Shown here in pieces: positions 17,079 to 26,758 of a stretch of 64,000 nt of DNA. Origin of the DNA: an uncultured Rhizobiaceae group bacterium (GTDB lineage: Bacteria; Pseudomonadota; Alphaproteobacteria; Rhizobiales; Rhizobiaceae). Below the pieces are notes generated by a model. That model saw nothing but the letters and a program-made list of their open reading frames with translations. It was not told where the DNA came from and did not search any database. The number at the start of each line of letters is the position of its first letter. Positions within the stretch are counted from its first letter, which is position 1. The position numbers were made by a program, and so were the translations under genes. The stretch lies in contig CALHBJ010000002.1 in NCBI GenBank assembly GCA_937930845.1, positions 62,001 to 126,000 on the forward strand, read 5' to 3'.

Positions 17079-20006
17079 ATGAAACAGGGCGATCATCTCT
17101 TCCTGGTCGATGGATCAGCATATATTTTCCGCGCCTATCATGCCCTGCCGCCGCTCACCCGCAAGTCGGATGGTCTGCCTATTGGGGCGGTATCGGGTTT
17201 CTGCAACATGTTGTGGAAGCTGTTGCAGGAAGCAAGAGATACGTCTGTTGGCGTGGTGCCCACACATTTTGCCGTCATTTTCGACTATTCCAGCACCACG
17301 TTTCGCAATGAAATCTATCCCGAATATAAGGCAAATCGCGATGCGCCGCCGGAAGACCTGCGCCCGCAATTTGCCGTTATTCGTGAAGCGACCCGCGCGT
17401 TCAATGTGCCCTGCATTGAGAAACAGGGTTATGAAGCAGATGATCTCATTGCCACTTATGCCAGGCTTGCAACCGAAGCTGGGGGCGATGTCACCATTAT
17501 TTCTTCAGACAAGGATCTGATGCAGCTCGTTGGGCCGCAGGTCATTATGTATGACACCATGAAGGACAAGCGTGTCGGCACGGATGAGGTTGTTGAAAAA
17601 TTTGGCGTTACACCGGACAAGATGATCGACCTCCAGGCGCTGGCTGGGGATTCCACGGATAATATTCCCGGCGTTCCAGGTATTGGACCCAAGACCGCAG
17701 CCCAATTATTGGACGAGTTCGGCACACTGGAAGTGCTGTTGGAACGTGCCGGCGAGATAAAACAGAACAAAAGGCGTGAAAATCTGATCGAATTCGCCGA
17801 CTTGGCCCGCATTTCAAAACGCCTGGTGACACTGGATGTGAACACGCCGCTTGATGTGGAATTGGGTGAACTTGCCTTGGACGAACTTGACGGCCCACGC
17901 CTGGTTGGTTTTCTCAAAGGGTTGGAACTCAACACTCTCACCCGCCGGGTAGCCAGTGAAACCGATACGGATGCGTCCAGTGTGGAGGCGGTTTCTTTGT
18001 CCGTGGATGGCTATGATATGCGGGGCCCCGATTTTGATGGCGGCAATGCAGCCAGTGATCAGCTGGAAAATGCGGATTTGGCCAATGGTGCCGATGTCTC
18101 GCTTTTGCAGCCATCTCAACTCGCTGACAAACGGTTGAACGAAGCAGCGTCCACCACCATCGATTCAAGCACCTATGAAACGGTACGAGATCTCGATGCA
18201 CTCGATGTCTGGATGGCACAGGCCATGGATACGGGTCTGGTAGCGGTGGATACGGAGACGACCTCACTTGATGCAATGCAGGCGGATTTGGTTGGCATAT
18301 CGCTCGCCATTGCACCCGGCAGGGCATGTTATATCCCATTGACCCACACAACCGGCGAGGATGATTTATTGGGCGGCGGGCGCGCAGAAGGACAGATTCC
18401 CCTGCGCGATGCATTGGACAGACTAAAGCCATTGCTTGAAGCGCCAAACGTTCTGAAAATTGCTCAGAACATCAAATATGACTGGCTGGTATTGTCGCGC
18501 TACGGCATTGAAGTGGGTCCGTTCGATGACACGATGCTGTTGTCTTATGTGCTTGATGCGGGCCGCACTAAACATGGTATGGACACCCTGTCGCAATATC
18601 TGCTGGGTCACACGCCGATCCCGTTCAAAGATGTCGCCGGGTCCGGCAAGTCGATGATTACGTTTGATCAGGTGCCCATCGACAAAGCCACCGCCTATGC
18701 GGCCGAAGATGCCGATGTAACCTTGCGCCTATGGCAGGTGTTGAAGACTCGCCTTGTCGCAGAGAAAATGACCACTGTTTACGAACGGCTGGAACGGCCC
18801 CTGGTGGATGTGATCTGCCGCATGGAAAGTCGCGGCATTTCGGTGGATCGTCAGATCCTGTCGCGCCTTTCCGGCGAACTGGCGCAAAAGGCTGCCGGTT
18901 TGGAAGCTGAGATTTATCAACTGGCCGGGCAAAAATTCAATGTTGGATCCCCCAAACAATTGGGCGAAATTCTGTTTGATCAAATGAGCCTGCCCGGAGG
19001 CAAGAAAACCAAGACGGGACAATGGGCAACCGGGGCACAACAGCTGGAAGACCTGGCGGCTGAAGGACATGAATTGCCGCGCAAAATTGTTGATTGGCGT
19101 CAGCTGACCAAACTGAAATCCACCTATACGGATGCATTGCCAGGCTTCATCAATCCCAATACCAAGCGGGTGCACACGTCCTATGCCATGGCGTCCACAT
19201 CGACCGGGCGCCTGTCTTCATCGGACCCAAATCTACAAAATATCCCTATACGCACCGAGGAGGGGCGGAAAATTCGTACCGCCTTCGTTGCCGAGGCCGG
19301 AAACAAGCTGGTCAGCGCAGACTATAGCCAGATCGAATTGCGGGTGCTTGCCCATGTGGCTGACATTGCACAGCTCAAACAGGCATTTGCCGATGGCGTC
19401 GACATTCATGCCATGACAGCCAGCGAAATGTTCAACACGCCCGTTGAAGGCATGGACCCGATGGTGCGTCGTCAAGCCAAGGCAATCAATTTTGGCATCA
19501 TCTATGGCATTTCTGCCTTTGGTCTGGCCAATAGTCTGGGCATTGGTCGCTCGGAAGCCGCCGACTACATCAAAACATATTTTGAGCGCTTTCCCGGCAT
19601 TCGTGACTATATGGAAGAGACCAAGAGTTTCGCCCGTGAACACGGGTATGTGGAAACCATTTTTGGCCGCCGTGCGCATTTTCCTGAAATCAAATCCTCC
19701 AACCCGCAAATGCGTGCCTTCAATGAACGCGCTGCAATCAATGCACCCATACAGGGCAGTGCCGCCGACATTATCCGGCGCGCCATGGTGAAAATGGAGC
19801 CGGCATTGAAAGCTGCAAAACTGGATGCATTGATGTTATTGCAGGTTCATGACGAACTGATATTCGAAGTGCCCGAACATCAGGTGGATGAGACAATCTC
19901 CCTGGTCACTGAAACCATGGAACATGCGCCGTTCCCGTCAATGGAGTTAAGCGTCCCGTTGCAGGTGGATGCCCGTGCTGCTGACAATTGGGATGAAGCT
20001 CACTAG
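17079..20006 (+). CDS. polA: DNA polymerase I
   Basis: Repair and Okazaki-fragment polymerase of 975 residues. The 5'-nuclease domain is at the N-terminus (LFLVDGSAYIFRAYHA, SSDKDLMQLV, GDSTDNIPGVPGIGPKTA). A 3'-5' exonuclease domain follows with an intact VDTETTSLD, so proofreading is likely retained. The polymerase domain has SADYSQIELRVLAH, RRQAKAINFGIIYG and LQVHDELIFE. The start chosen is ATG 17079 with AAGG seven bases upstream; the frame opens 60 nt earlier. The gene is monocistronic and convergent with pdeM. Confidence 0.97.
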   Translation: MKQGDHLFLVDGSAYIFRAYHALPPLTRKSDGLPIGAVSGFCNMLWKLLQEARDTSVGVVPTHFAVIFDYSSTTFRNEIYPEYKANRDAPPEDLRPQFAVIREATRAFNVPCIEKQGYEADDLIATYARLATEAGGDVTIISSDKDLMQLVGPQVIMYDTMKDKRVGTDEVVEKFGVTPDKMIDLQALAGDSTDNIPGVPGIGPKTAAQLLDEFGTLEVLLERAGEIKQNKRRENLIEFADLARISKRLVTLDVNTPLDVELGELALDELDGPRLVGFLKGLELNTLTRRVASETDTDASSVEAVSLSVDGYDMRGPDFDGGNAASDQLENADLANGADVSLLQPSQLADKRLNEAASTTIDSSTYETVRDLDALDVWMAQAMDTGLVAVDTETTSLDAMQADLVGISLAIAPGRACYIPLTHTTGEDDLLGGGRAEGQIPLRDALDRLKPLLEAPNVLKIAQNIKYDWLVLSRYGIEVGPFDDTMLLSYVLDAGRTKHGMDTLSQYLLGHTPIPFKDVAGSGKSMITFDQVPIDKATAYAAEDADVTLRLWQVLKTRLVAEKMTTVYERLERPLVDVICRMESRGISVDRQILSRLSGELAQKAAGLEAEIYQLAGQKFNVGSPKQLGEILFDQMSLPGGKKTKTGQWATGAQQLEDLAAEGHELPRKIVDWRQLTKLKSTYTDALPGFINPNTKRVHTSYAMASTSTGRLSSSDPNLQNIPIRTEEGRKIRTAFVAEAGNKLVSADYSQIELRVLAHVADIAQLKQAFADGVDIHAMTASEMFNTPVEGMDPMVRRQAKAINFGIIYGISAFGLANSLGIGRSEAADYIKTYFERFPGIRDYMEETKSFAREHGYVETIFGRRAHFPEIKSSNPQMRAFNERAAINAPIQGSAADIIRRAMVKMEPALKAAKLDALMLLQVHDELIFEVPEHQVDETISLVTETMEHAPFPSMELSVPLQVDARAADNWDEAH

Positions 20007-20153
20007 ATTTAAATTTGTGCTCACGCTGTCAGGCTTCGCCTTTCGCTGCGCAAGCGCGGCGCAATACGCCGGGTCGGCATATGCCTCCCAGAGTTTCCAC
20101 TTGAGTAAAAAATGCTCTAATGCGCTGTCTGGCCAGATAATTTAAGCCCGGTC

Positions 20154-21065
20154 CTAACTGAGGTCTTTGCCGGCAATCCGGTAGACCTGCCGGTCACCGC
20201 GCATCAGCGCATGAAATGAACGCCCGTCAAACAGGCCATGATAGGCAACGTCCAGCACATTGAGACCGCCGGTATAGGCGCCAAAACTGGGCAGGATCAT
20301 GCGGGTTCGCGACGCTGCAAAACAGGAACGTCTCACATGTCTGCCGCGCCGCACCAGCCGCGCCTTTGGATGCAGATGGCCAGCGATTTCACACACACCA
20401 AAACCTGGCATGGGTTCATGGCGAAGTGTGAATGGGCCAAGGTCGAGACAATCGAGCACCTGACCGCCCAATCCAATCGGGGGCAAAGGGTCATGATTTC
20501 CGGTAATCCAGATCCATTCACGCCCGTCCATCAAGCCGGTGATCTGATCGCGGGCCTGTGGAGTAAGCCTTTGCCAGGCCGTATCATCATGGAAAGAATC
20601 CCCCAGTGCCACGACTTTTGCGGGCTGCCATTTTTCCACACAAGCCGTTAAACGCCGGAGTGTTGTCAACGTGTCATAGGGCGGCAGCAACTGGCCCCGC
20701 CGGGCGATGCTGGACCCCTTTTCCAGATGCAGATCGGCCACCAGCAACATGTCTTGGTTCGGAACAAACGCGATTCCTTCCGCATCCGTTACAACTTCTT
20801 CCCCATTAACGCCGTGAATACAGGTGCCCTCAAACCCGGCTGAACGGGCAATGTGCGGGCTGGATAATATTAACTCGGCAGAGCGGTTGGCAGCGGCCAT
20901 TAATTCATCGTCCAATGAACGTGTTTTTGGATCCGGCATCCCCCCCGGCGCTGCACCGGTTTTACCCGTTGTCCTCTTGGGCCATCGATAGGGATAAGAC
21001 GAATCATTCATATCCAACACTATACGAACCGGTGCGTTGTTGAGAGACCAATTGTCATCCGCCAT
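20154..21065 (-). CDS. pdeM: Ligase-associated DNA damage response endonuclease PdeM
   Basis: Calcineurin-like metallophosphoesterase of 303 residues. Metal motifs LLVADLHLEKGSS, ALGDSFHDD, WITGNHD and IAGHLHPKA are complete. The family accompanies an Lhr-type helicase in a DNA-repair operon, and here the start overlaps that helicase's stop by 11 nt. The first 70 residues before the phosphoesterase fold are unusual for the family and low in conservation, so the true start may be a later ATG such as 21011 or within 20880-20940. Neither the partner ATP-dependent ligase nor the exonuclease is in the window. Confidence 0.85.
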   Translation of the reverse strand: MADDNWSLNNAPVRIVLDMNDSSYPYRWPKRTTGKTGAAPGGMPDPKTRSLDDELMAAANRSAELILSSPHIARSAGFEGTCIHGVNGEEVVTDAEGIAFVPNQDMLLVADLHLEKGSSIARRGQLLPPYDTLTTLRRLTACVEKWQPAKVVALGDSFHDDTAWQRLTPQARDQITGLMDGREWIWITGNHDPLPPIGLGGQVLDCLDLGPFTLRHEPMPGFGVCEIAGHLHPKARLVRRGRHVRRSCFAASRTRMILPSFGAYTGGLNVLDVAYHGLFDGRSFHALMRGDRQVYRIAGKDLS

Positions 21066-23679
21066 TGGCCATTTCAATGGGTTCGCCCATGGCATCGGTG
21101 ATCAATTGCTCGGCAGCCTCTGCCAACAATGTGTCATTGGCTTCGCCAGGAACGCTTTCGCGTCCGATTTCCAACATGATGGGGACAGCCAGGGGCGACA
21201 CCCGATCCAGATTTTTATGCACGATATGCCCTTTGATTCGCGCCAACAGACCGCCCACGCGATGAATATCCAACAGGCCGCTTGCAGCGTCCTCCCGTGT
21301 TGCCTGCATGAGAATATGATCGGGTTCATGTTCACGCAGCACATCATAAATCAGGTCAGTGGAGATCGTGACCTGCCGTCCGGATTTTTCCTTGCCGGGA
21401 TAGTTTTTCTCGATCAGCCCGGCGATGAGCGCACATTGGCGGAAAGTGCGCTTCAACATGAAACTGTCTTCCATCCAGCTTTCCAGATCATCCCCCAGCA
21501 TGTCCTCTTCAAACAAGGCGTCGAGAGACAGTTTGCCGCTTTTAAGCAACGCACCAATATCATCAAGACCCCAGATGCAAATCGAATAATCGGTGGCAAC
21601 AAATCCCGTTGGCCGCGCCCGCACCCGCTCCAACCGCTTCGTCAGCAACATGCCCAATGTTTGGTGTGCGATACGGCCCTCAAATGTGTAGGCCACAAGA
21701 TAGAATTTATCTCCGCGTGGAAAAGTCTCCACCAGCATTTGATCAACACGGGGTAAAACGGATTTTAGCTGCTGAATCTCCAGCCAATGGGAAACCTGTG
21801 TCGGCAACGCCTTCCATTTTTCCGGATCCGCAATCATGGCGCGGATATGTTCGGCAAGGTAAGTGGTTAGCGGAAATTTCGCACCCGCATACATGGGCAC
21901 CATGGGGTCTTTCGATACAGTTGGCGTGACAATTGCCTCATTTTCACGAATGCCTTCAAAACGAACGATCTGGCCACCAAACATGAACGTGTCGCCATAG
22001 ACCATCTGCTCAAGAAAATATTCTTCCAGCTTGCCCAGCACCCGCCCGCCGCGCGTTGCCATCAACCCCTTGCTGTCGCGCTTGGCAAATTTGAGAAGTC
22101 GCACTGTCATGGACGGCGCTTCGTAAATGGTTCCCGCATTCATTCTGTATTGTTGAGCAAACCTTGGATGGGTAAGCCGCCAACTGCCATCTTTGGCCTT
22201 GCGAATCTTTGCATAGCGTTCATATGTCGCCAGCGCATAGCCACCCGTGGCAACAAAATGGACACAACGTTCGAAACTATCCCAGTCAAGTTGGGCATAG
22301 GGCGCGGCGGATATGATCTCGTCAAAAAGCGCTTCTTCTGTAAAAGGCCCGGCCACCGCCATGCCAAATATATGCTGACACAAAACGTCCAGGGCACCTT
22401 CGCGCATGGGTGGCGTGTCCTGATCCCCCAGGTAATTGGCGTCAAGCGCGGCTTGACATTCCATAACTTCAAACCGATTGGCGGGCACCAGCACAGCCCG
22501 CGAAGGTTCGTCCATGCGATGGTTGGCGCGGCCAATTCGTTGGGCCAGTCGGCTGGCCCCTTTGGGTGCGCCGATGTGAAGAACCAGATCCACATCACCC
22601 CAGTCGATGCCCAGATCGAGCGTAGATGTGGCGACGACTGCCCGCAGGGCATTTATCGACATTGCAGCTTCAACACGCCGTCGCTGCGCCACATCCAGTG
22701 AGCCGTGATGCAGCGCAATGGGCAGATTATCATCATTGATTCGCCAAAGGTTTTGAAACAGGAATTCCGCCTGGCTGCGCGTGTTAACGAAGAGAATGGA
22801 TGTGCGGTATTGCTTGATCACATCATAGATTTCAGCAACTGCGTGACGGGCTGAATGGCCAGACCACGGCAAACGTTCCTGGCTATCGAGAATCGTTATG
22901 TGGGGTTTTGCACCGCCCTTCACAGTCACCAGGCCAGCTTCGTGAGCGTCGTCGACCACGCCGCTGCGGTTCTGCCCCACCAGCCAGCGGCACAGGTCCG
23001 ATGGATTGGACACGGTTGCCGACAGTCCGATTGTTTGGAGGTCTTTGCCTGCATCACCGCGTAACTTGCGCAACCGTGCCAGGGCCAATGCCAGCATATG
23101 ACCGCGTTTCGATGTAACCAGCGAATGCAACTCGTCGAACACCACATATTTGAGCCGGGCAAAAAGATGCCCCGCATCCTTATTGGCAATCAACAATGAC
23201 AATTGCTCCGGTGTGGTGAGCAGAATGTCCGGAGGCGCATGTTTTTGCCGTTGCCTTCGGTGGGTCGGCGTGTCGCCTGTTCGGGTTTCGACTTTGATAT
23301 CCAACCCCATCTCAGCGATGGGAGTTTCCAGATTGCGCTTGATGTCGACGGCCAGGGCCTTGAGCGGTGAAATGTAAAGAGTGTGAATGCCGTGGTGTTC
23401 CCGAGCCCCGGCTGATCCCGGTTTCGGGCGCACAATACCCGCCAATTCGGAAAGGGCAGGCAAAAAACCAGCCAGCGTTTTCCCCGCCCCCGTGGGGGCA
23501 ATCAGCAATGTTGATTGTCCGGCCTGGGCCCGCGCCAACAATTCCATCTGGTGGGGTCTTGGCTCCCACCCTTTCTTTTCAAACCAACTGATAAAGTGAT
23601 CAGGAAGGCAAGCAGCGCCTGAATTGTCCGCGCCATCGGCATTTCGCGAGATTTGTGAAGAGGCGCTTTCTATTGACAT
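21055..23679 (-). CDS. Ligase-associated DEXH-box helicase (Lhr family)
   Basis: Superfamily 2 helicase of 874 residues. RecA-like domain 1 has Walker A APTGAGKT, ISPLKALAVD, TTPEQLSLL, DELH and SATVSN. Domain 2 has ATSTLDLGIDWGDVD and QRIGRANHR. A long C-terminal region with the winged-helix and Lhr core follows. In related bacteria this helicase is encoded with a DNA ligase, an exonuclease and PdeM. Here only PdeM accompanies it, overlapping at the 3' end. It is divergent from the RNase T2 gene, with 48 nt for both promoters. Confidence 0.93.
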   Translation of the reverse strand: MSIESASSQISRNADGADNSGAACLPDHFISWFEKKGWEPRPHQMELLARAQAGQSTLLIAPTGAGKTLAGFLPALSELAGIVRPKPGSAGAREHHGIHTLYISPLKALAVDIKRNLETPIAEMGLDIKVETRTGDTPTHRRQRQKHAPPDILLTTPEQLSLLIANKDAGHLFARLKYVVFDELHSLVTSKRGHMLALALARLRKLRGDAGKDLQTIGLSATVSNPSDLCRWLVGQNRSGVVDDAHEAGLVTVKGGAKPHITILDSQERLPWSGHSARHAVAEIYDVIKQYRTSILFVNTRSQAEFLFQNLWRINDDNLPIALHHGSLDVAQRRRVEAAMSINALRAVVATSTLDLGIDWGDVDLVLHIGAPKGASRLAQRIGRANHRMDEPSRAVLVPANRFEVMECQAALDANYLGDQDTPPMREGALDVLCQHIFGMAVAGPFTEEALFDEIISAAPYAQLDWDSFERCVHFVATGGYALATYERYAKIRKAKDGSWRLTHPRFAQQYRMNAGTIYEAPSMTVRLLKFAKRDSKGLMATRGGRVLGKLEEYFLEQMVYGDTFMFGGQIVRFEGIRENEAIVTPTVSKDPMVPMYAGAKFPLTTYLAEHIRAMIADPEKWKALPTQVSHWLEIQQLKSVLPRVDQMLVETFPRGDKFYLVAYTFEGRIAHQTLGMLLTKRLERVRARPTGFVATDYSICIWGLDDIGALLKSGKLSLDALFEEDMLGDDLESWMEDSFMLKRTFRQCALIAGLIEKNYPGKEKSGRQVTISTDLIYDVLREHEPDHILMQATREDAASGLLDIHRVGGLLARIKGHIVHKNLDRVSPLAVPIMLEIGRESVPGEANDTLLAEAAEQLITDAMGEPIEMANGG

Positions 23680-23727
23680 GGCCCTACCGTAAAGTGCGGC
23701 GAAGCGATTTCACAAGGTATTGCGTCA

Positions 23728-24522
23728 ATGAGGGTTGTGACGAAGGACCGCAACTTGTTGCAAAACAGACCCGGTAGCTGGGCCAGGCCTGTGATTATGT
23801 GTGTGCTGGCATTTCTGTTGAGCAGTTGTGGACCGGCCAACAACAGCGATTCGTCTGCGCCTGTCTATGAGGGACCAATGGTGCTGGCGATTTCTTGGCA
23901 GGCTGCATTTTGTGAGCGGGCTCAAAAACGGCGTGAATGCCGCACCCAATCTGCAGACCGGTTTGACGCGACACATTTTTCACTGCACGGCTTGTGGCCC
24001 CAGCCTGCCAGCAATGTCTATTGCGATGTTGATGGACAAATTGTGGCGCGTGACAAAGCCCGCAAATGGCGTTCACTTGGGGATCTCAATCTGACGGCGG
24101 AAATGGAACAAAGGCTGATTCGCACCATGCCAGGATCCATGTCTGGCCTCGACCGGCACGAATGGATCAAGCACGGAACCTGCTATTCAGCCGATGCGCA
24201 GACCTATTATCGCCATTCGCTGGCACTGATGGACAAGATCAATAGTTCAGCCATACGCACCCTTTTTACGCAGAATATCGGCCGATATGTTTCCGGTGAT
24301 AAGATCCGCGACGCATTTGATTTTGCCTTTGGAAAAGGCGTGGGCAAACGGGTGCGTATTTCGTGCCGCCGCGATGGGGCACGCTCCCTGATTGTTGAGC
24401 TGACCCTTGGGATATCAGGGTCAATTACAGATAGTCCCGATTTGAGTGCATTAATGTTGGCCTCCAGCGAAACCTCTCCCGGTTGTCCTGGCGGAATCAT
24501 CGACCCGGTGGGTTTTCAGTGA
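23728..24522 (+). CDS. RNase T2 family lipoprotein
   Basis: Secreted endoribonuclease of the T2 family, 264 residues. A signal segment ends in a lipobox LSSC with Cys34, which suggests a lipid-anchored periplasmic protein. Both active-site boxes are intact: CAS1 FSLHGLWP (His87) and CAS2 HEWIKHGTC (His144, Glu145, His149). Several cysteines (61, 71, 99, 152) could form disulfides. The stop is within 2 nt of the DUF4129 ATG, so it heads the MoxR-DUF58 operon. RNase T2 proteins usually scavenge RNA or act as toxins; a role in this operon is unknown. Confidence 0.9.
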   Translation: MRVVTKDRNLLQNRPGSWARPVIMCVLAFLLSSCGPANNSDSSAPVYEGPMVLAISWQAAFCERAQKRRECRTQSADRFDATHFSLHGLWPQPASNVYCDVDGQIVARDKARKWRSLGDLNLTAEMEQRLIRTMPGSMSGLDRHEWIKHGTCYSADAQTYYRHSLALMDKINSSAIRTLFTQNIGRYVSGDKIRDAFDFAFGKGVGKRVRISCRRDGARSLIVELTLGISGSITDSPDLSALMLASSETSPGCPGGIIDPVGFQ

Positions 24523-24524
24523 GC

Positions 24525-25286
24525 ATGGGTTTCAAACACTTGGCGGCATTCGCGCTGTTGATCACACTCACCGGTGCGAGCGCCTCTTCACGTGCCCAGG
24601 AAAACAAACAGGCCAGCGAAGTGGGAGCCCAACAAACCTACCAGCCTGCGCAATCGCCGGTGGGGGAGGAATTCAAGTCCTATGCCGGGGCGCGCTGGCA
24701 GCGCACCAAAGCGCAATACCTGTCCAAAGATGCTGACCCGGGCGCACGAATTTCAGCCTCTTCAAATCCTAAAACCGGCAAACCAATCAGATTGTCCCGT
24801 GACAGCCAAAGACTAATCGCATTTGCGGTTCTGGCTTTGCTGGTTGTATCTTTGGTGTGGTGGTGGTGGCACAACCGTCTGGGCGGCGGTCTCTTCGCCC
24901 GCCGGGCCAGTGAAGATAAATTCCGCGAGGAAGTGCTGCAAAGCATGGTCGCAGGTGGCGATGGGGATGAGCTTTCCGGTGGCGACCTTTCTGCGGATAG
25001 ATTAAAATCACTGGCAGATCGTCGTGCAGGTCTTCGATTGCTGCTTCTTGCAGCATTGCGCCGGGCGGCTGGTGACAATGACATCGTGCTCAAACGCAGC
25101 CTCACAACCAGAGACGTGCTGGCGCGCACGCCGGTGCGCTGGCCCTATCGTGATGTGTTTGAGCGCATTGTCGCGATAGCCGAACCGGTACTTTTTGGTG
25201 GCCGAGACGTGGCCGCAGCAGATTATCTTGATCTGGTCGATCAATCTGCGGACCTGCTTCCCCAGCCGGGGAGGGGGCGCCAGTGA
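24525..25286 (+). CDS. DUF4129-type membrane protein of the MoxR operon
   Basis: Protein of 253 residues with a signal peptide (residues 1-25, ending ASSRA) and a periplasmic segment. A single membrane helix is followed by WWWWHN near residue 110. The cytoplasmic C-terminal domain is of DUF4129 type (RLLLLAALRRAAGDND...TTRDVLAR...YRDVFERIVAIAEPVLFGG). ATG at 24525 is chosen; a GTG at 24519 overlapping the RNase T2 stop is an alternative with better spacing to GGTGGG. It is coupled to the next gene by a GTGA overlap. The function is unknown; a scaffold or sensor for the MoxR complex is a guess from context. Confidence 0.8.
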   Translation: MGFKHLAAFALLITLTGASASSRAQENKQASEVGAQQTYQPAQSPVGEEFKSYAGARWQRTKAQYLSKDADPGARISASSNPKTGKPIRLSRDSQRLIAFAVLALLVVSLVWWWWHNRLGGGLFARRASEDKFREEVLQSMVAGGDGDELSGGDLSADRLKSLADRRAGLRLLLLAALRRAAGDNDIVLKRSLTTRDVLARTPVRWPYRDVFERIVAIAEPVLFGGRDVAAADYLDLVDQSADLLPQPGRGRQ

Positions 25287-26758
25287 ACACGGTTACAACT
25301 GGCCCCACGATGGCGCAAACCACTTCCGGTGCTGGCCAACGCAGCATGGTATCAACAATGGCGGTCGTCTTGGCTTTTGTGGGCACCGCAGTGCTGGCCT
25401 GGTTTGTTTTCAATCAGCCAGCAGCACTGGACCGGTCGATCATCGGTACGCGCGGTTTTGTGTATTTTGCCAATGCACCGAAATTTACGGGCAAGGAAAA
25501 ACCTGTCTTTCATTTCAAAAATGACACGAGACCGGTCGATATGAAATCAATCGGCCTTCGTGTTCTGCCGCTCTACGACACGAACATATTCGTAAATTCA
25601 GCCAAACCGGCCAACATCGATGACGAGTTTGCTGATTTGCGGCCCATGCGTCAGCCCGTGTTTCGCCGGAAAATAATGCGCACCAATACTCTGGTCGTTT
25701 TGCCCAAATGGCGTCACGGTGCTTTGCGCACGGAGCGATTGCATCCCAGTTTCCTGATATCACCAAACACCATCCGACTGCCGTTTCTCGTCTCTAACCG
25801 ATTAGGGGCGCCGGAAGCGCGCCAGGGAGAGGCCGGTTTTTCACAAGCGCCAATTGCGATTGCACCTGGATTTGACGCTGTCGATTTTTCAAAACTGAAC
25901 ACCGTTGCCGTGACGCTCTATGCGCCACAAACCATCAGCAAAAGCAGCATCGGCAACAATTCATGTGTGCCTGCTTTGCTGTATGGGGGTGCCACATTGC
26001 TGGCCCGGTGTCGGTGGAGTTCAACGGTAAGTTTTTGGTTGTTGACCGACCCGGACATTCTTAACAATCACGGCGCGGGCAATGGTGGAAATTTTGAATT
26101 TACGCATTCATTGATGACCATCCTGTCGGGGGGCGGTCAGGTAATGATTGACGCGACAAATACGGAACCTTCCACTGCGCGCAAACGTGACAAACGCGGC
26201 CGTAGTTTTTCTGATCTCGCCCGTTTCTTTCAATATCCTTTCACCGCGTTTTGGGTTGCACTTGCCCTGCTGTCCATATTCACATTATGGCATTCGGCCC
26301 GACGCGCCTCAGCACCCCGTGACCACGGGTTCGACCGGGTGCTGGCGGCCAGTAAATCCAGCTCCATAGACGCAAGCGTTGCCATGTTGCGGGCATCATC
26401 GGGCACGGACGGTCCTCTCGCAGCGCGCTATGTGGAACAACAATTAGACCTGTTGGCAGTGGATATATTGGGCTCAACCATCCGCCGCGGTTCTAAAGGT
26501 CGCGCACAATTGCTGACCAGCATTGCACGCCGTAACGTGTCTCTTGCTGACCGGCTACGCGCACTCATTGAAACGCTTATGCCCAATGAGGTTGCTCTGG
26601 GATCAGGCCCCGGATCAAGCCCCGGATCAAACCCCGGACCGGGCCAAGGCCTCCACTATCTGTCGACACGTGGGCTGAAACAGTCTCTCAATCAATTTGA
26701 AATCACCCTGAAAGAGGTACGCCATGAATTTGGACGGTCTTCAAAAACTCGCCGCTGA
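25283..26758 (+). CDS. DUF4350-type membrane protein of the MoxR operon
   Basis: Protein of 491 residues with a membrane helix near residues 25-45. A long periplasmic domain follows, then a second helix near residue 325 (FTAFWVALALLSIFTLW) and a cytoplasmic C-terminus. It fits the DUF4350 position in MoxR-DUF58 operons. The start is GTG within GTGA, 7 nt after a strong GGGGAGGGGG. Residues about 440-455 form a Gly/Ser/Pro linker encoded by a 12-bp tandem repeat. Its 3' end overlaps moxR by 35 nt, which is unusually long. Confidence 0.8.
   Translation: MNTVTTGPTMAQTTSGAGQRSMVSTMAVVLAFVGTAVLAWFVFNQPAALDRSIIGTRGFVYFANAPKFTGKEKPVFHFKNDTRPVDMKSIGLRVLPLYDTNIFVNSAKPANIDDEFADLRPMRQPVFRRKIMRTNTLVVLPKWRHGALRTERLHPSFLISPNTIRLPFLVSNRLGAPEARQGEAGFSQAPIAIAPGFDAVDFSKLNTVAVTLYAPQTISKSSIGNNSCVPALLYGGATLLARCRWSSTVSFWLLTDPDILNNHGAGNGGNFEFTHSLMTILSGGGQVMIDATNTEPSTARKRDKRGRSFSDLARFFQYPFTAFWVALALLSIFTLWHSARRASAPRDHGFDRVLAASKSSSIDASVAMLRASSGTDGPLAARYVEQQLDLLAVDILGSTIRRGSKGRAQLLTSIARRNVSLADRLRALIETLMPNEVALGSGPGSSPGSNPGPGQGLHYLSTRGLKQSLNQFEITLKEVRHEFGRSSKTRR
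26600..26645 (+). repeat. 12-bp tandem repeat inside the DUF4350 gene
   Basis: Three full and one partial copies of the unit GGATCAnnCCCC run in frame and encode GSGPGSSPGSNPGPG, a flexible linker. Copy number should vary between strains without changing the frame. Confidence 0.85.

Noticed and set aside
16794-17096. Minus-strand 100-residue ORF upstream of polA
   Set aside because: It has no ribosome site, looks like no known protein, begins inside polA and stops inside the loop of the terminator hairpin. A non-coding RNA explains the terminator better.
20007-20153. GC-rich palindromic stretch between polA and pdeM
   Set aside because: Several short overlapping self-complementary segments (GCGC-rich) exist, but none makes a clear terminator or known repeat.
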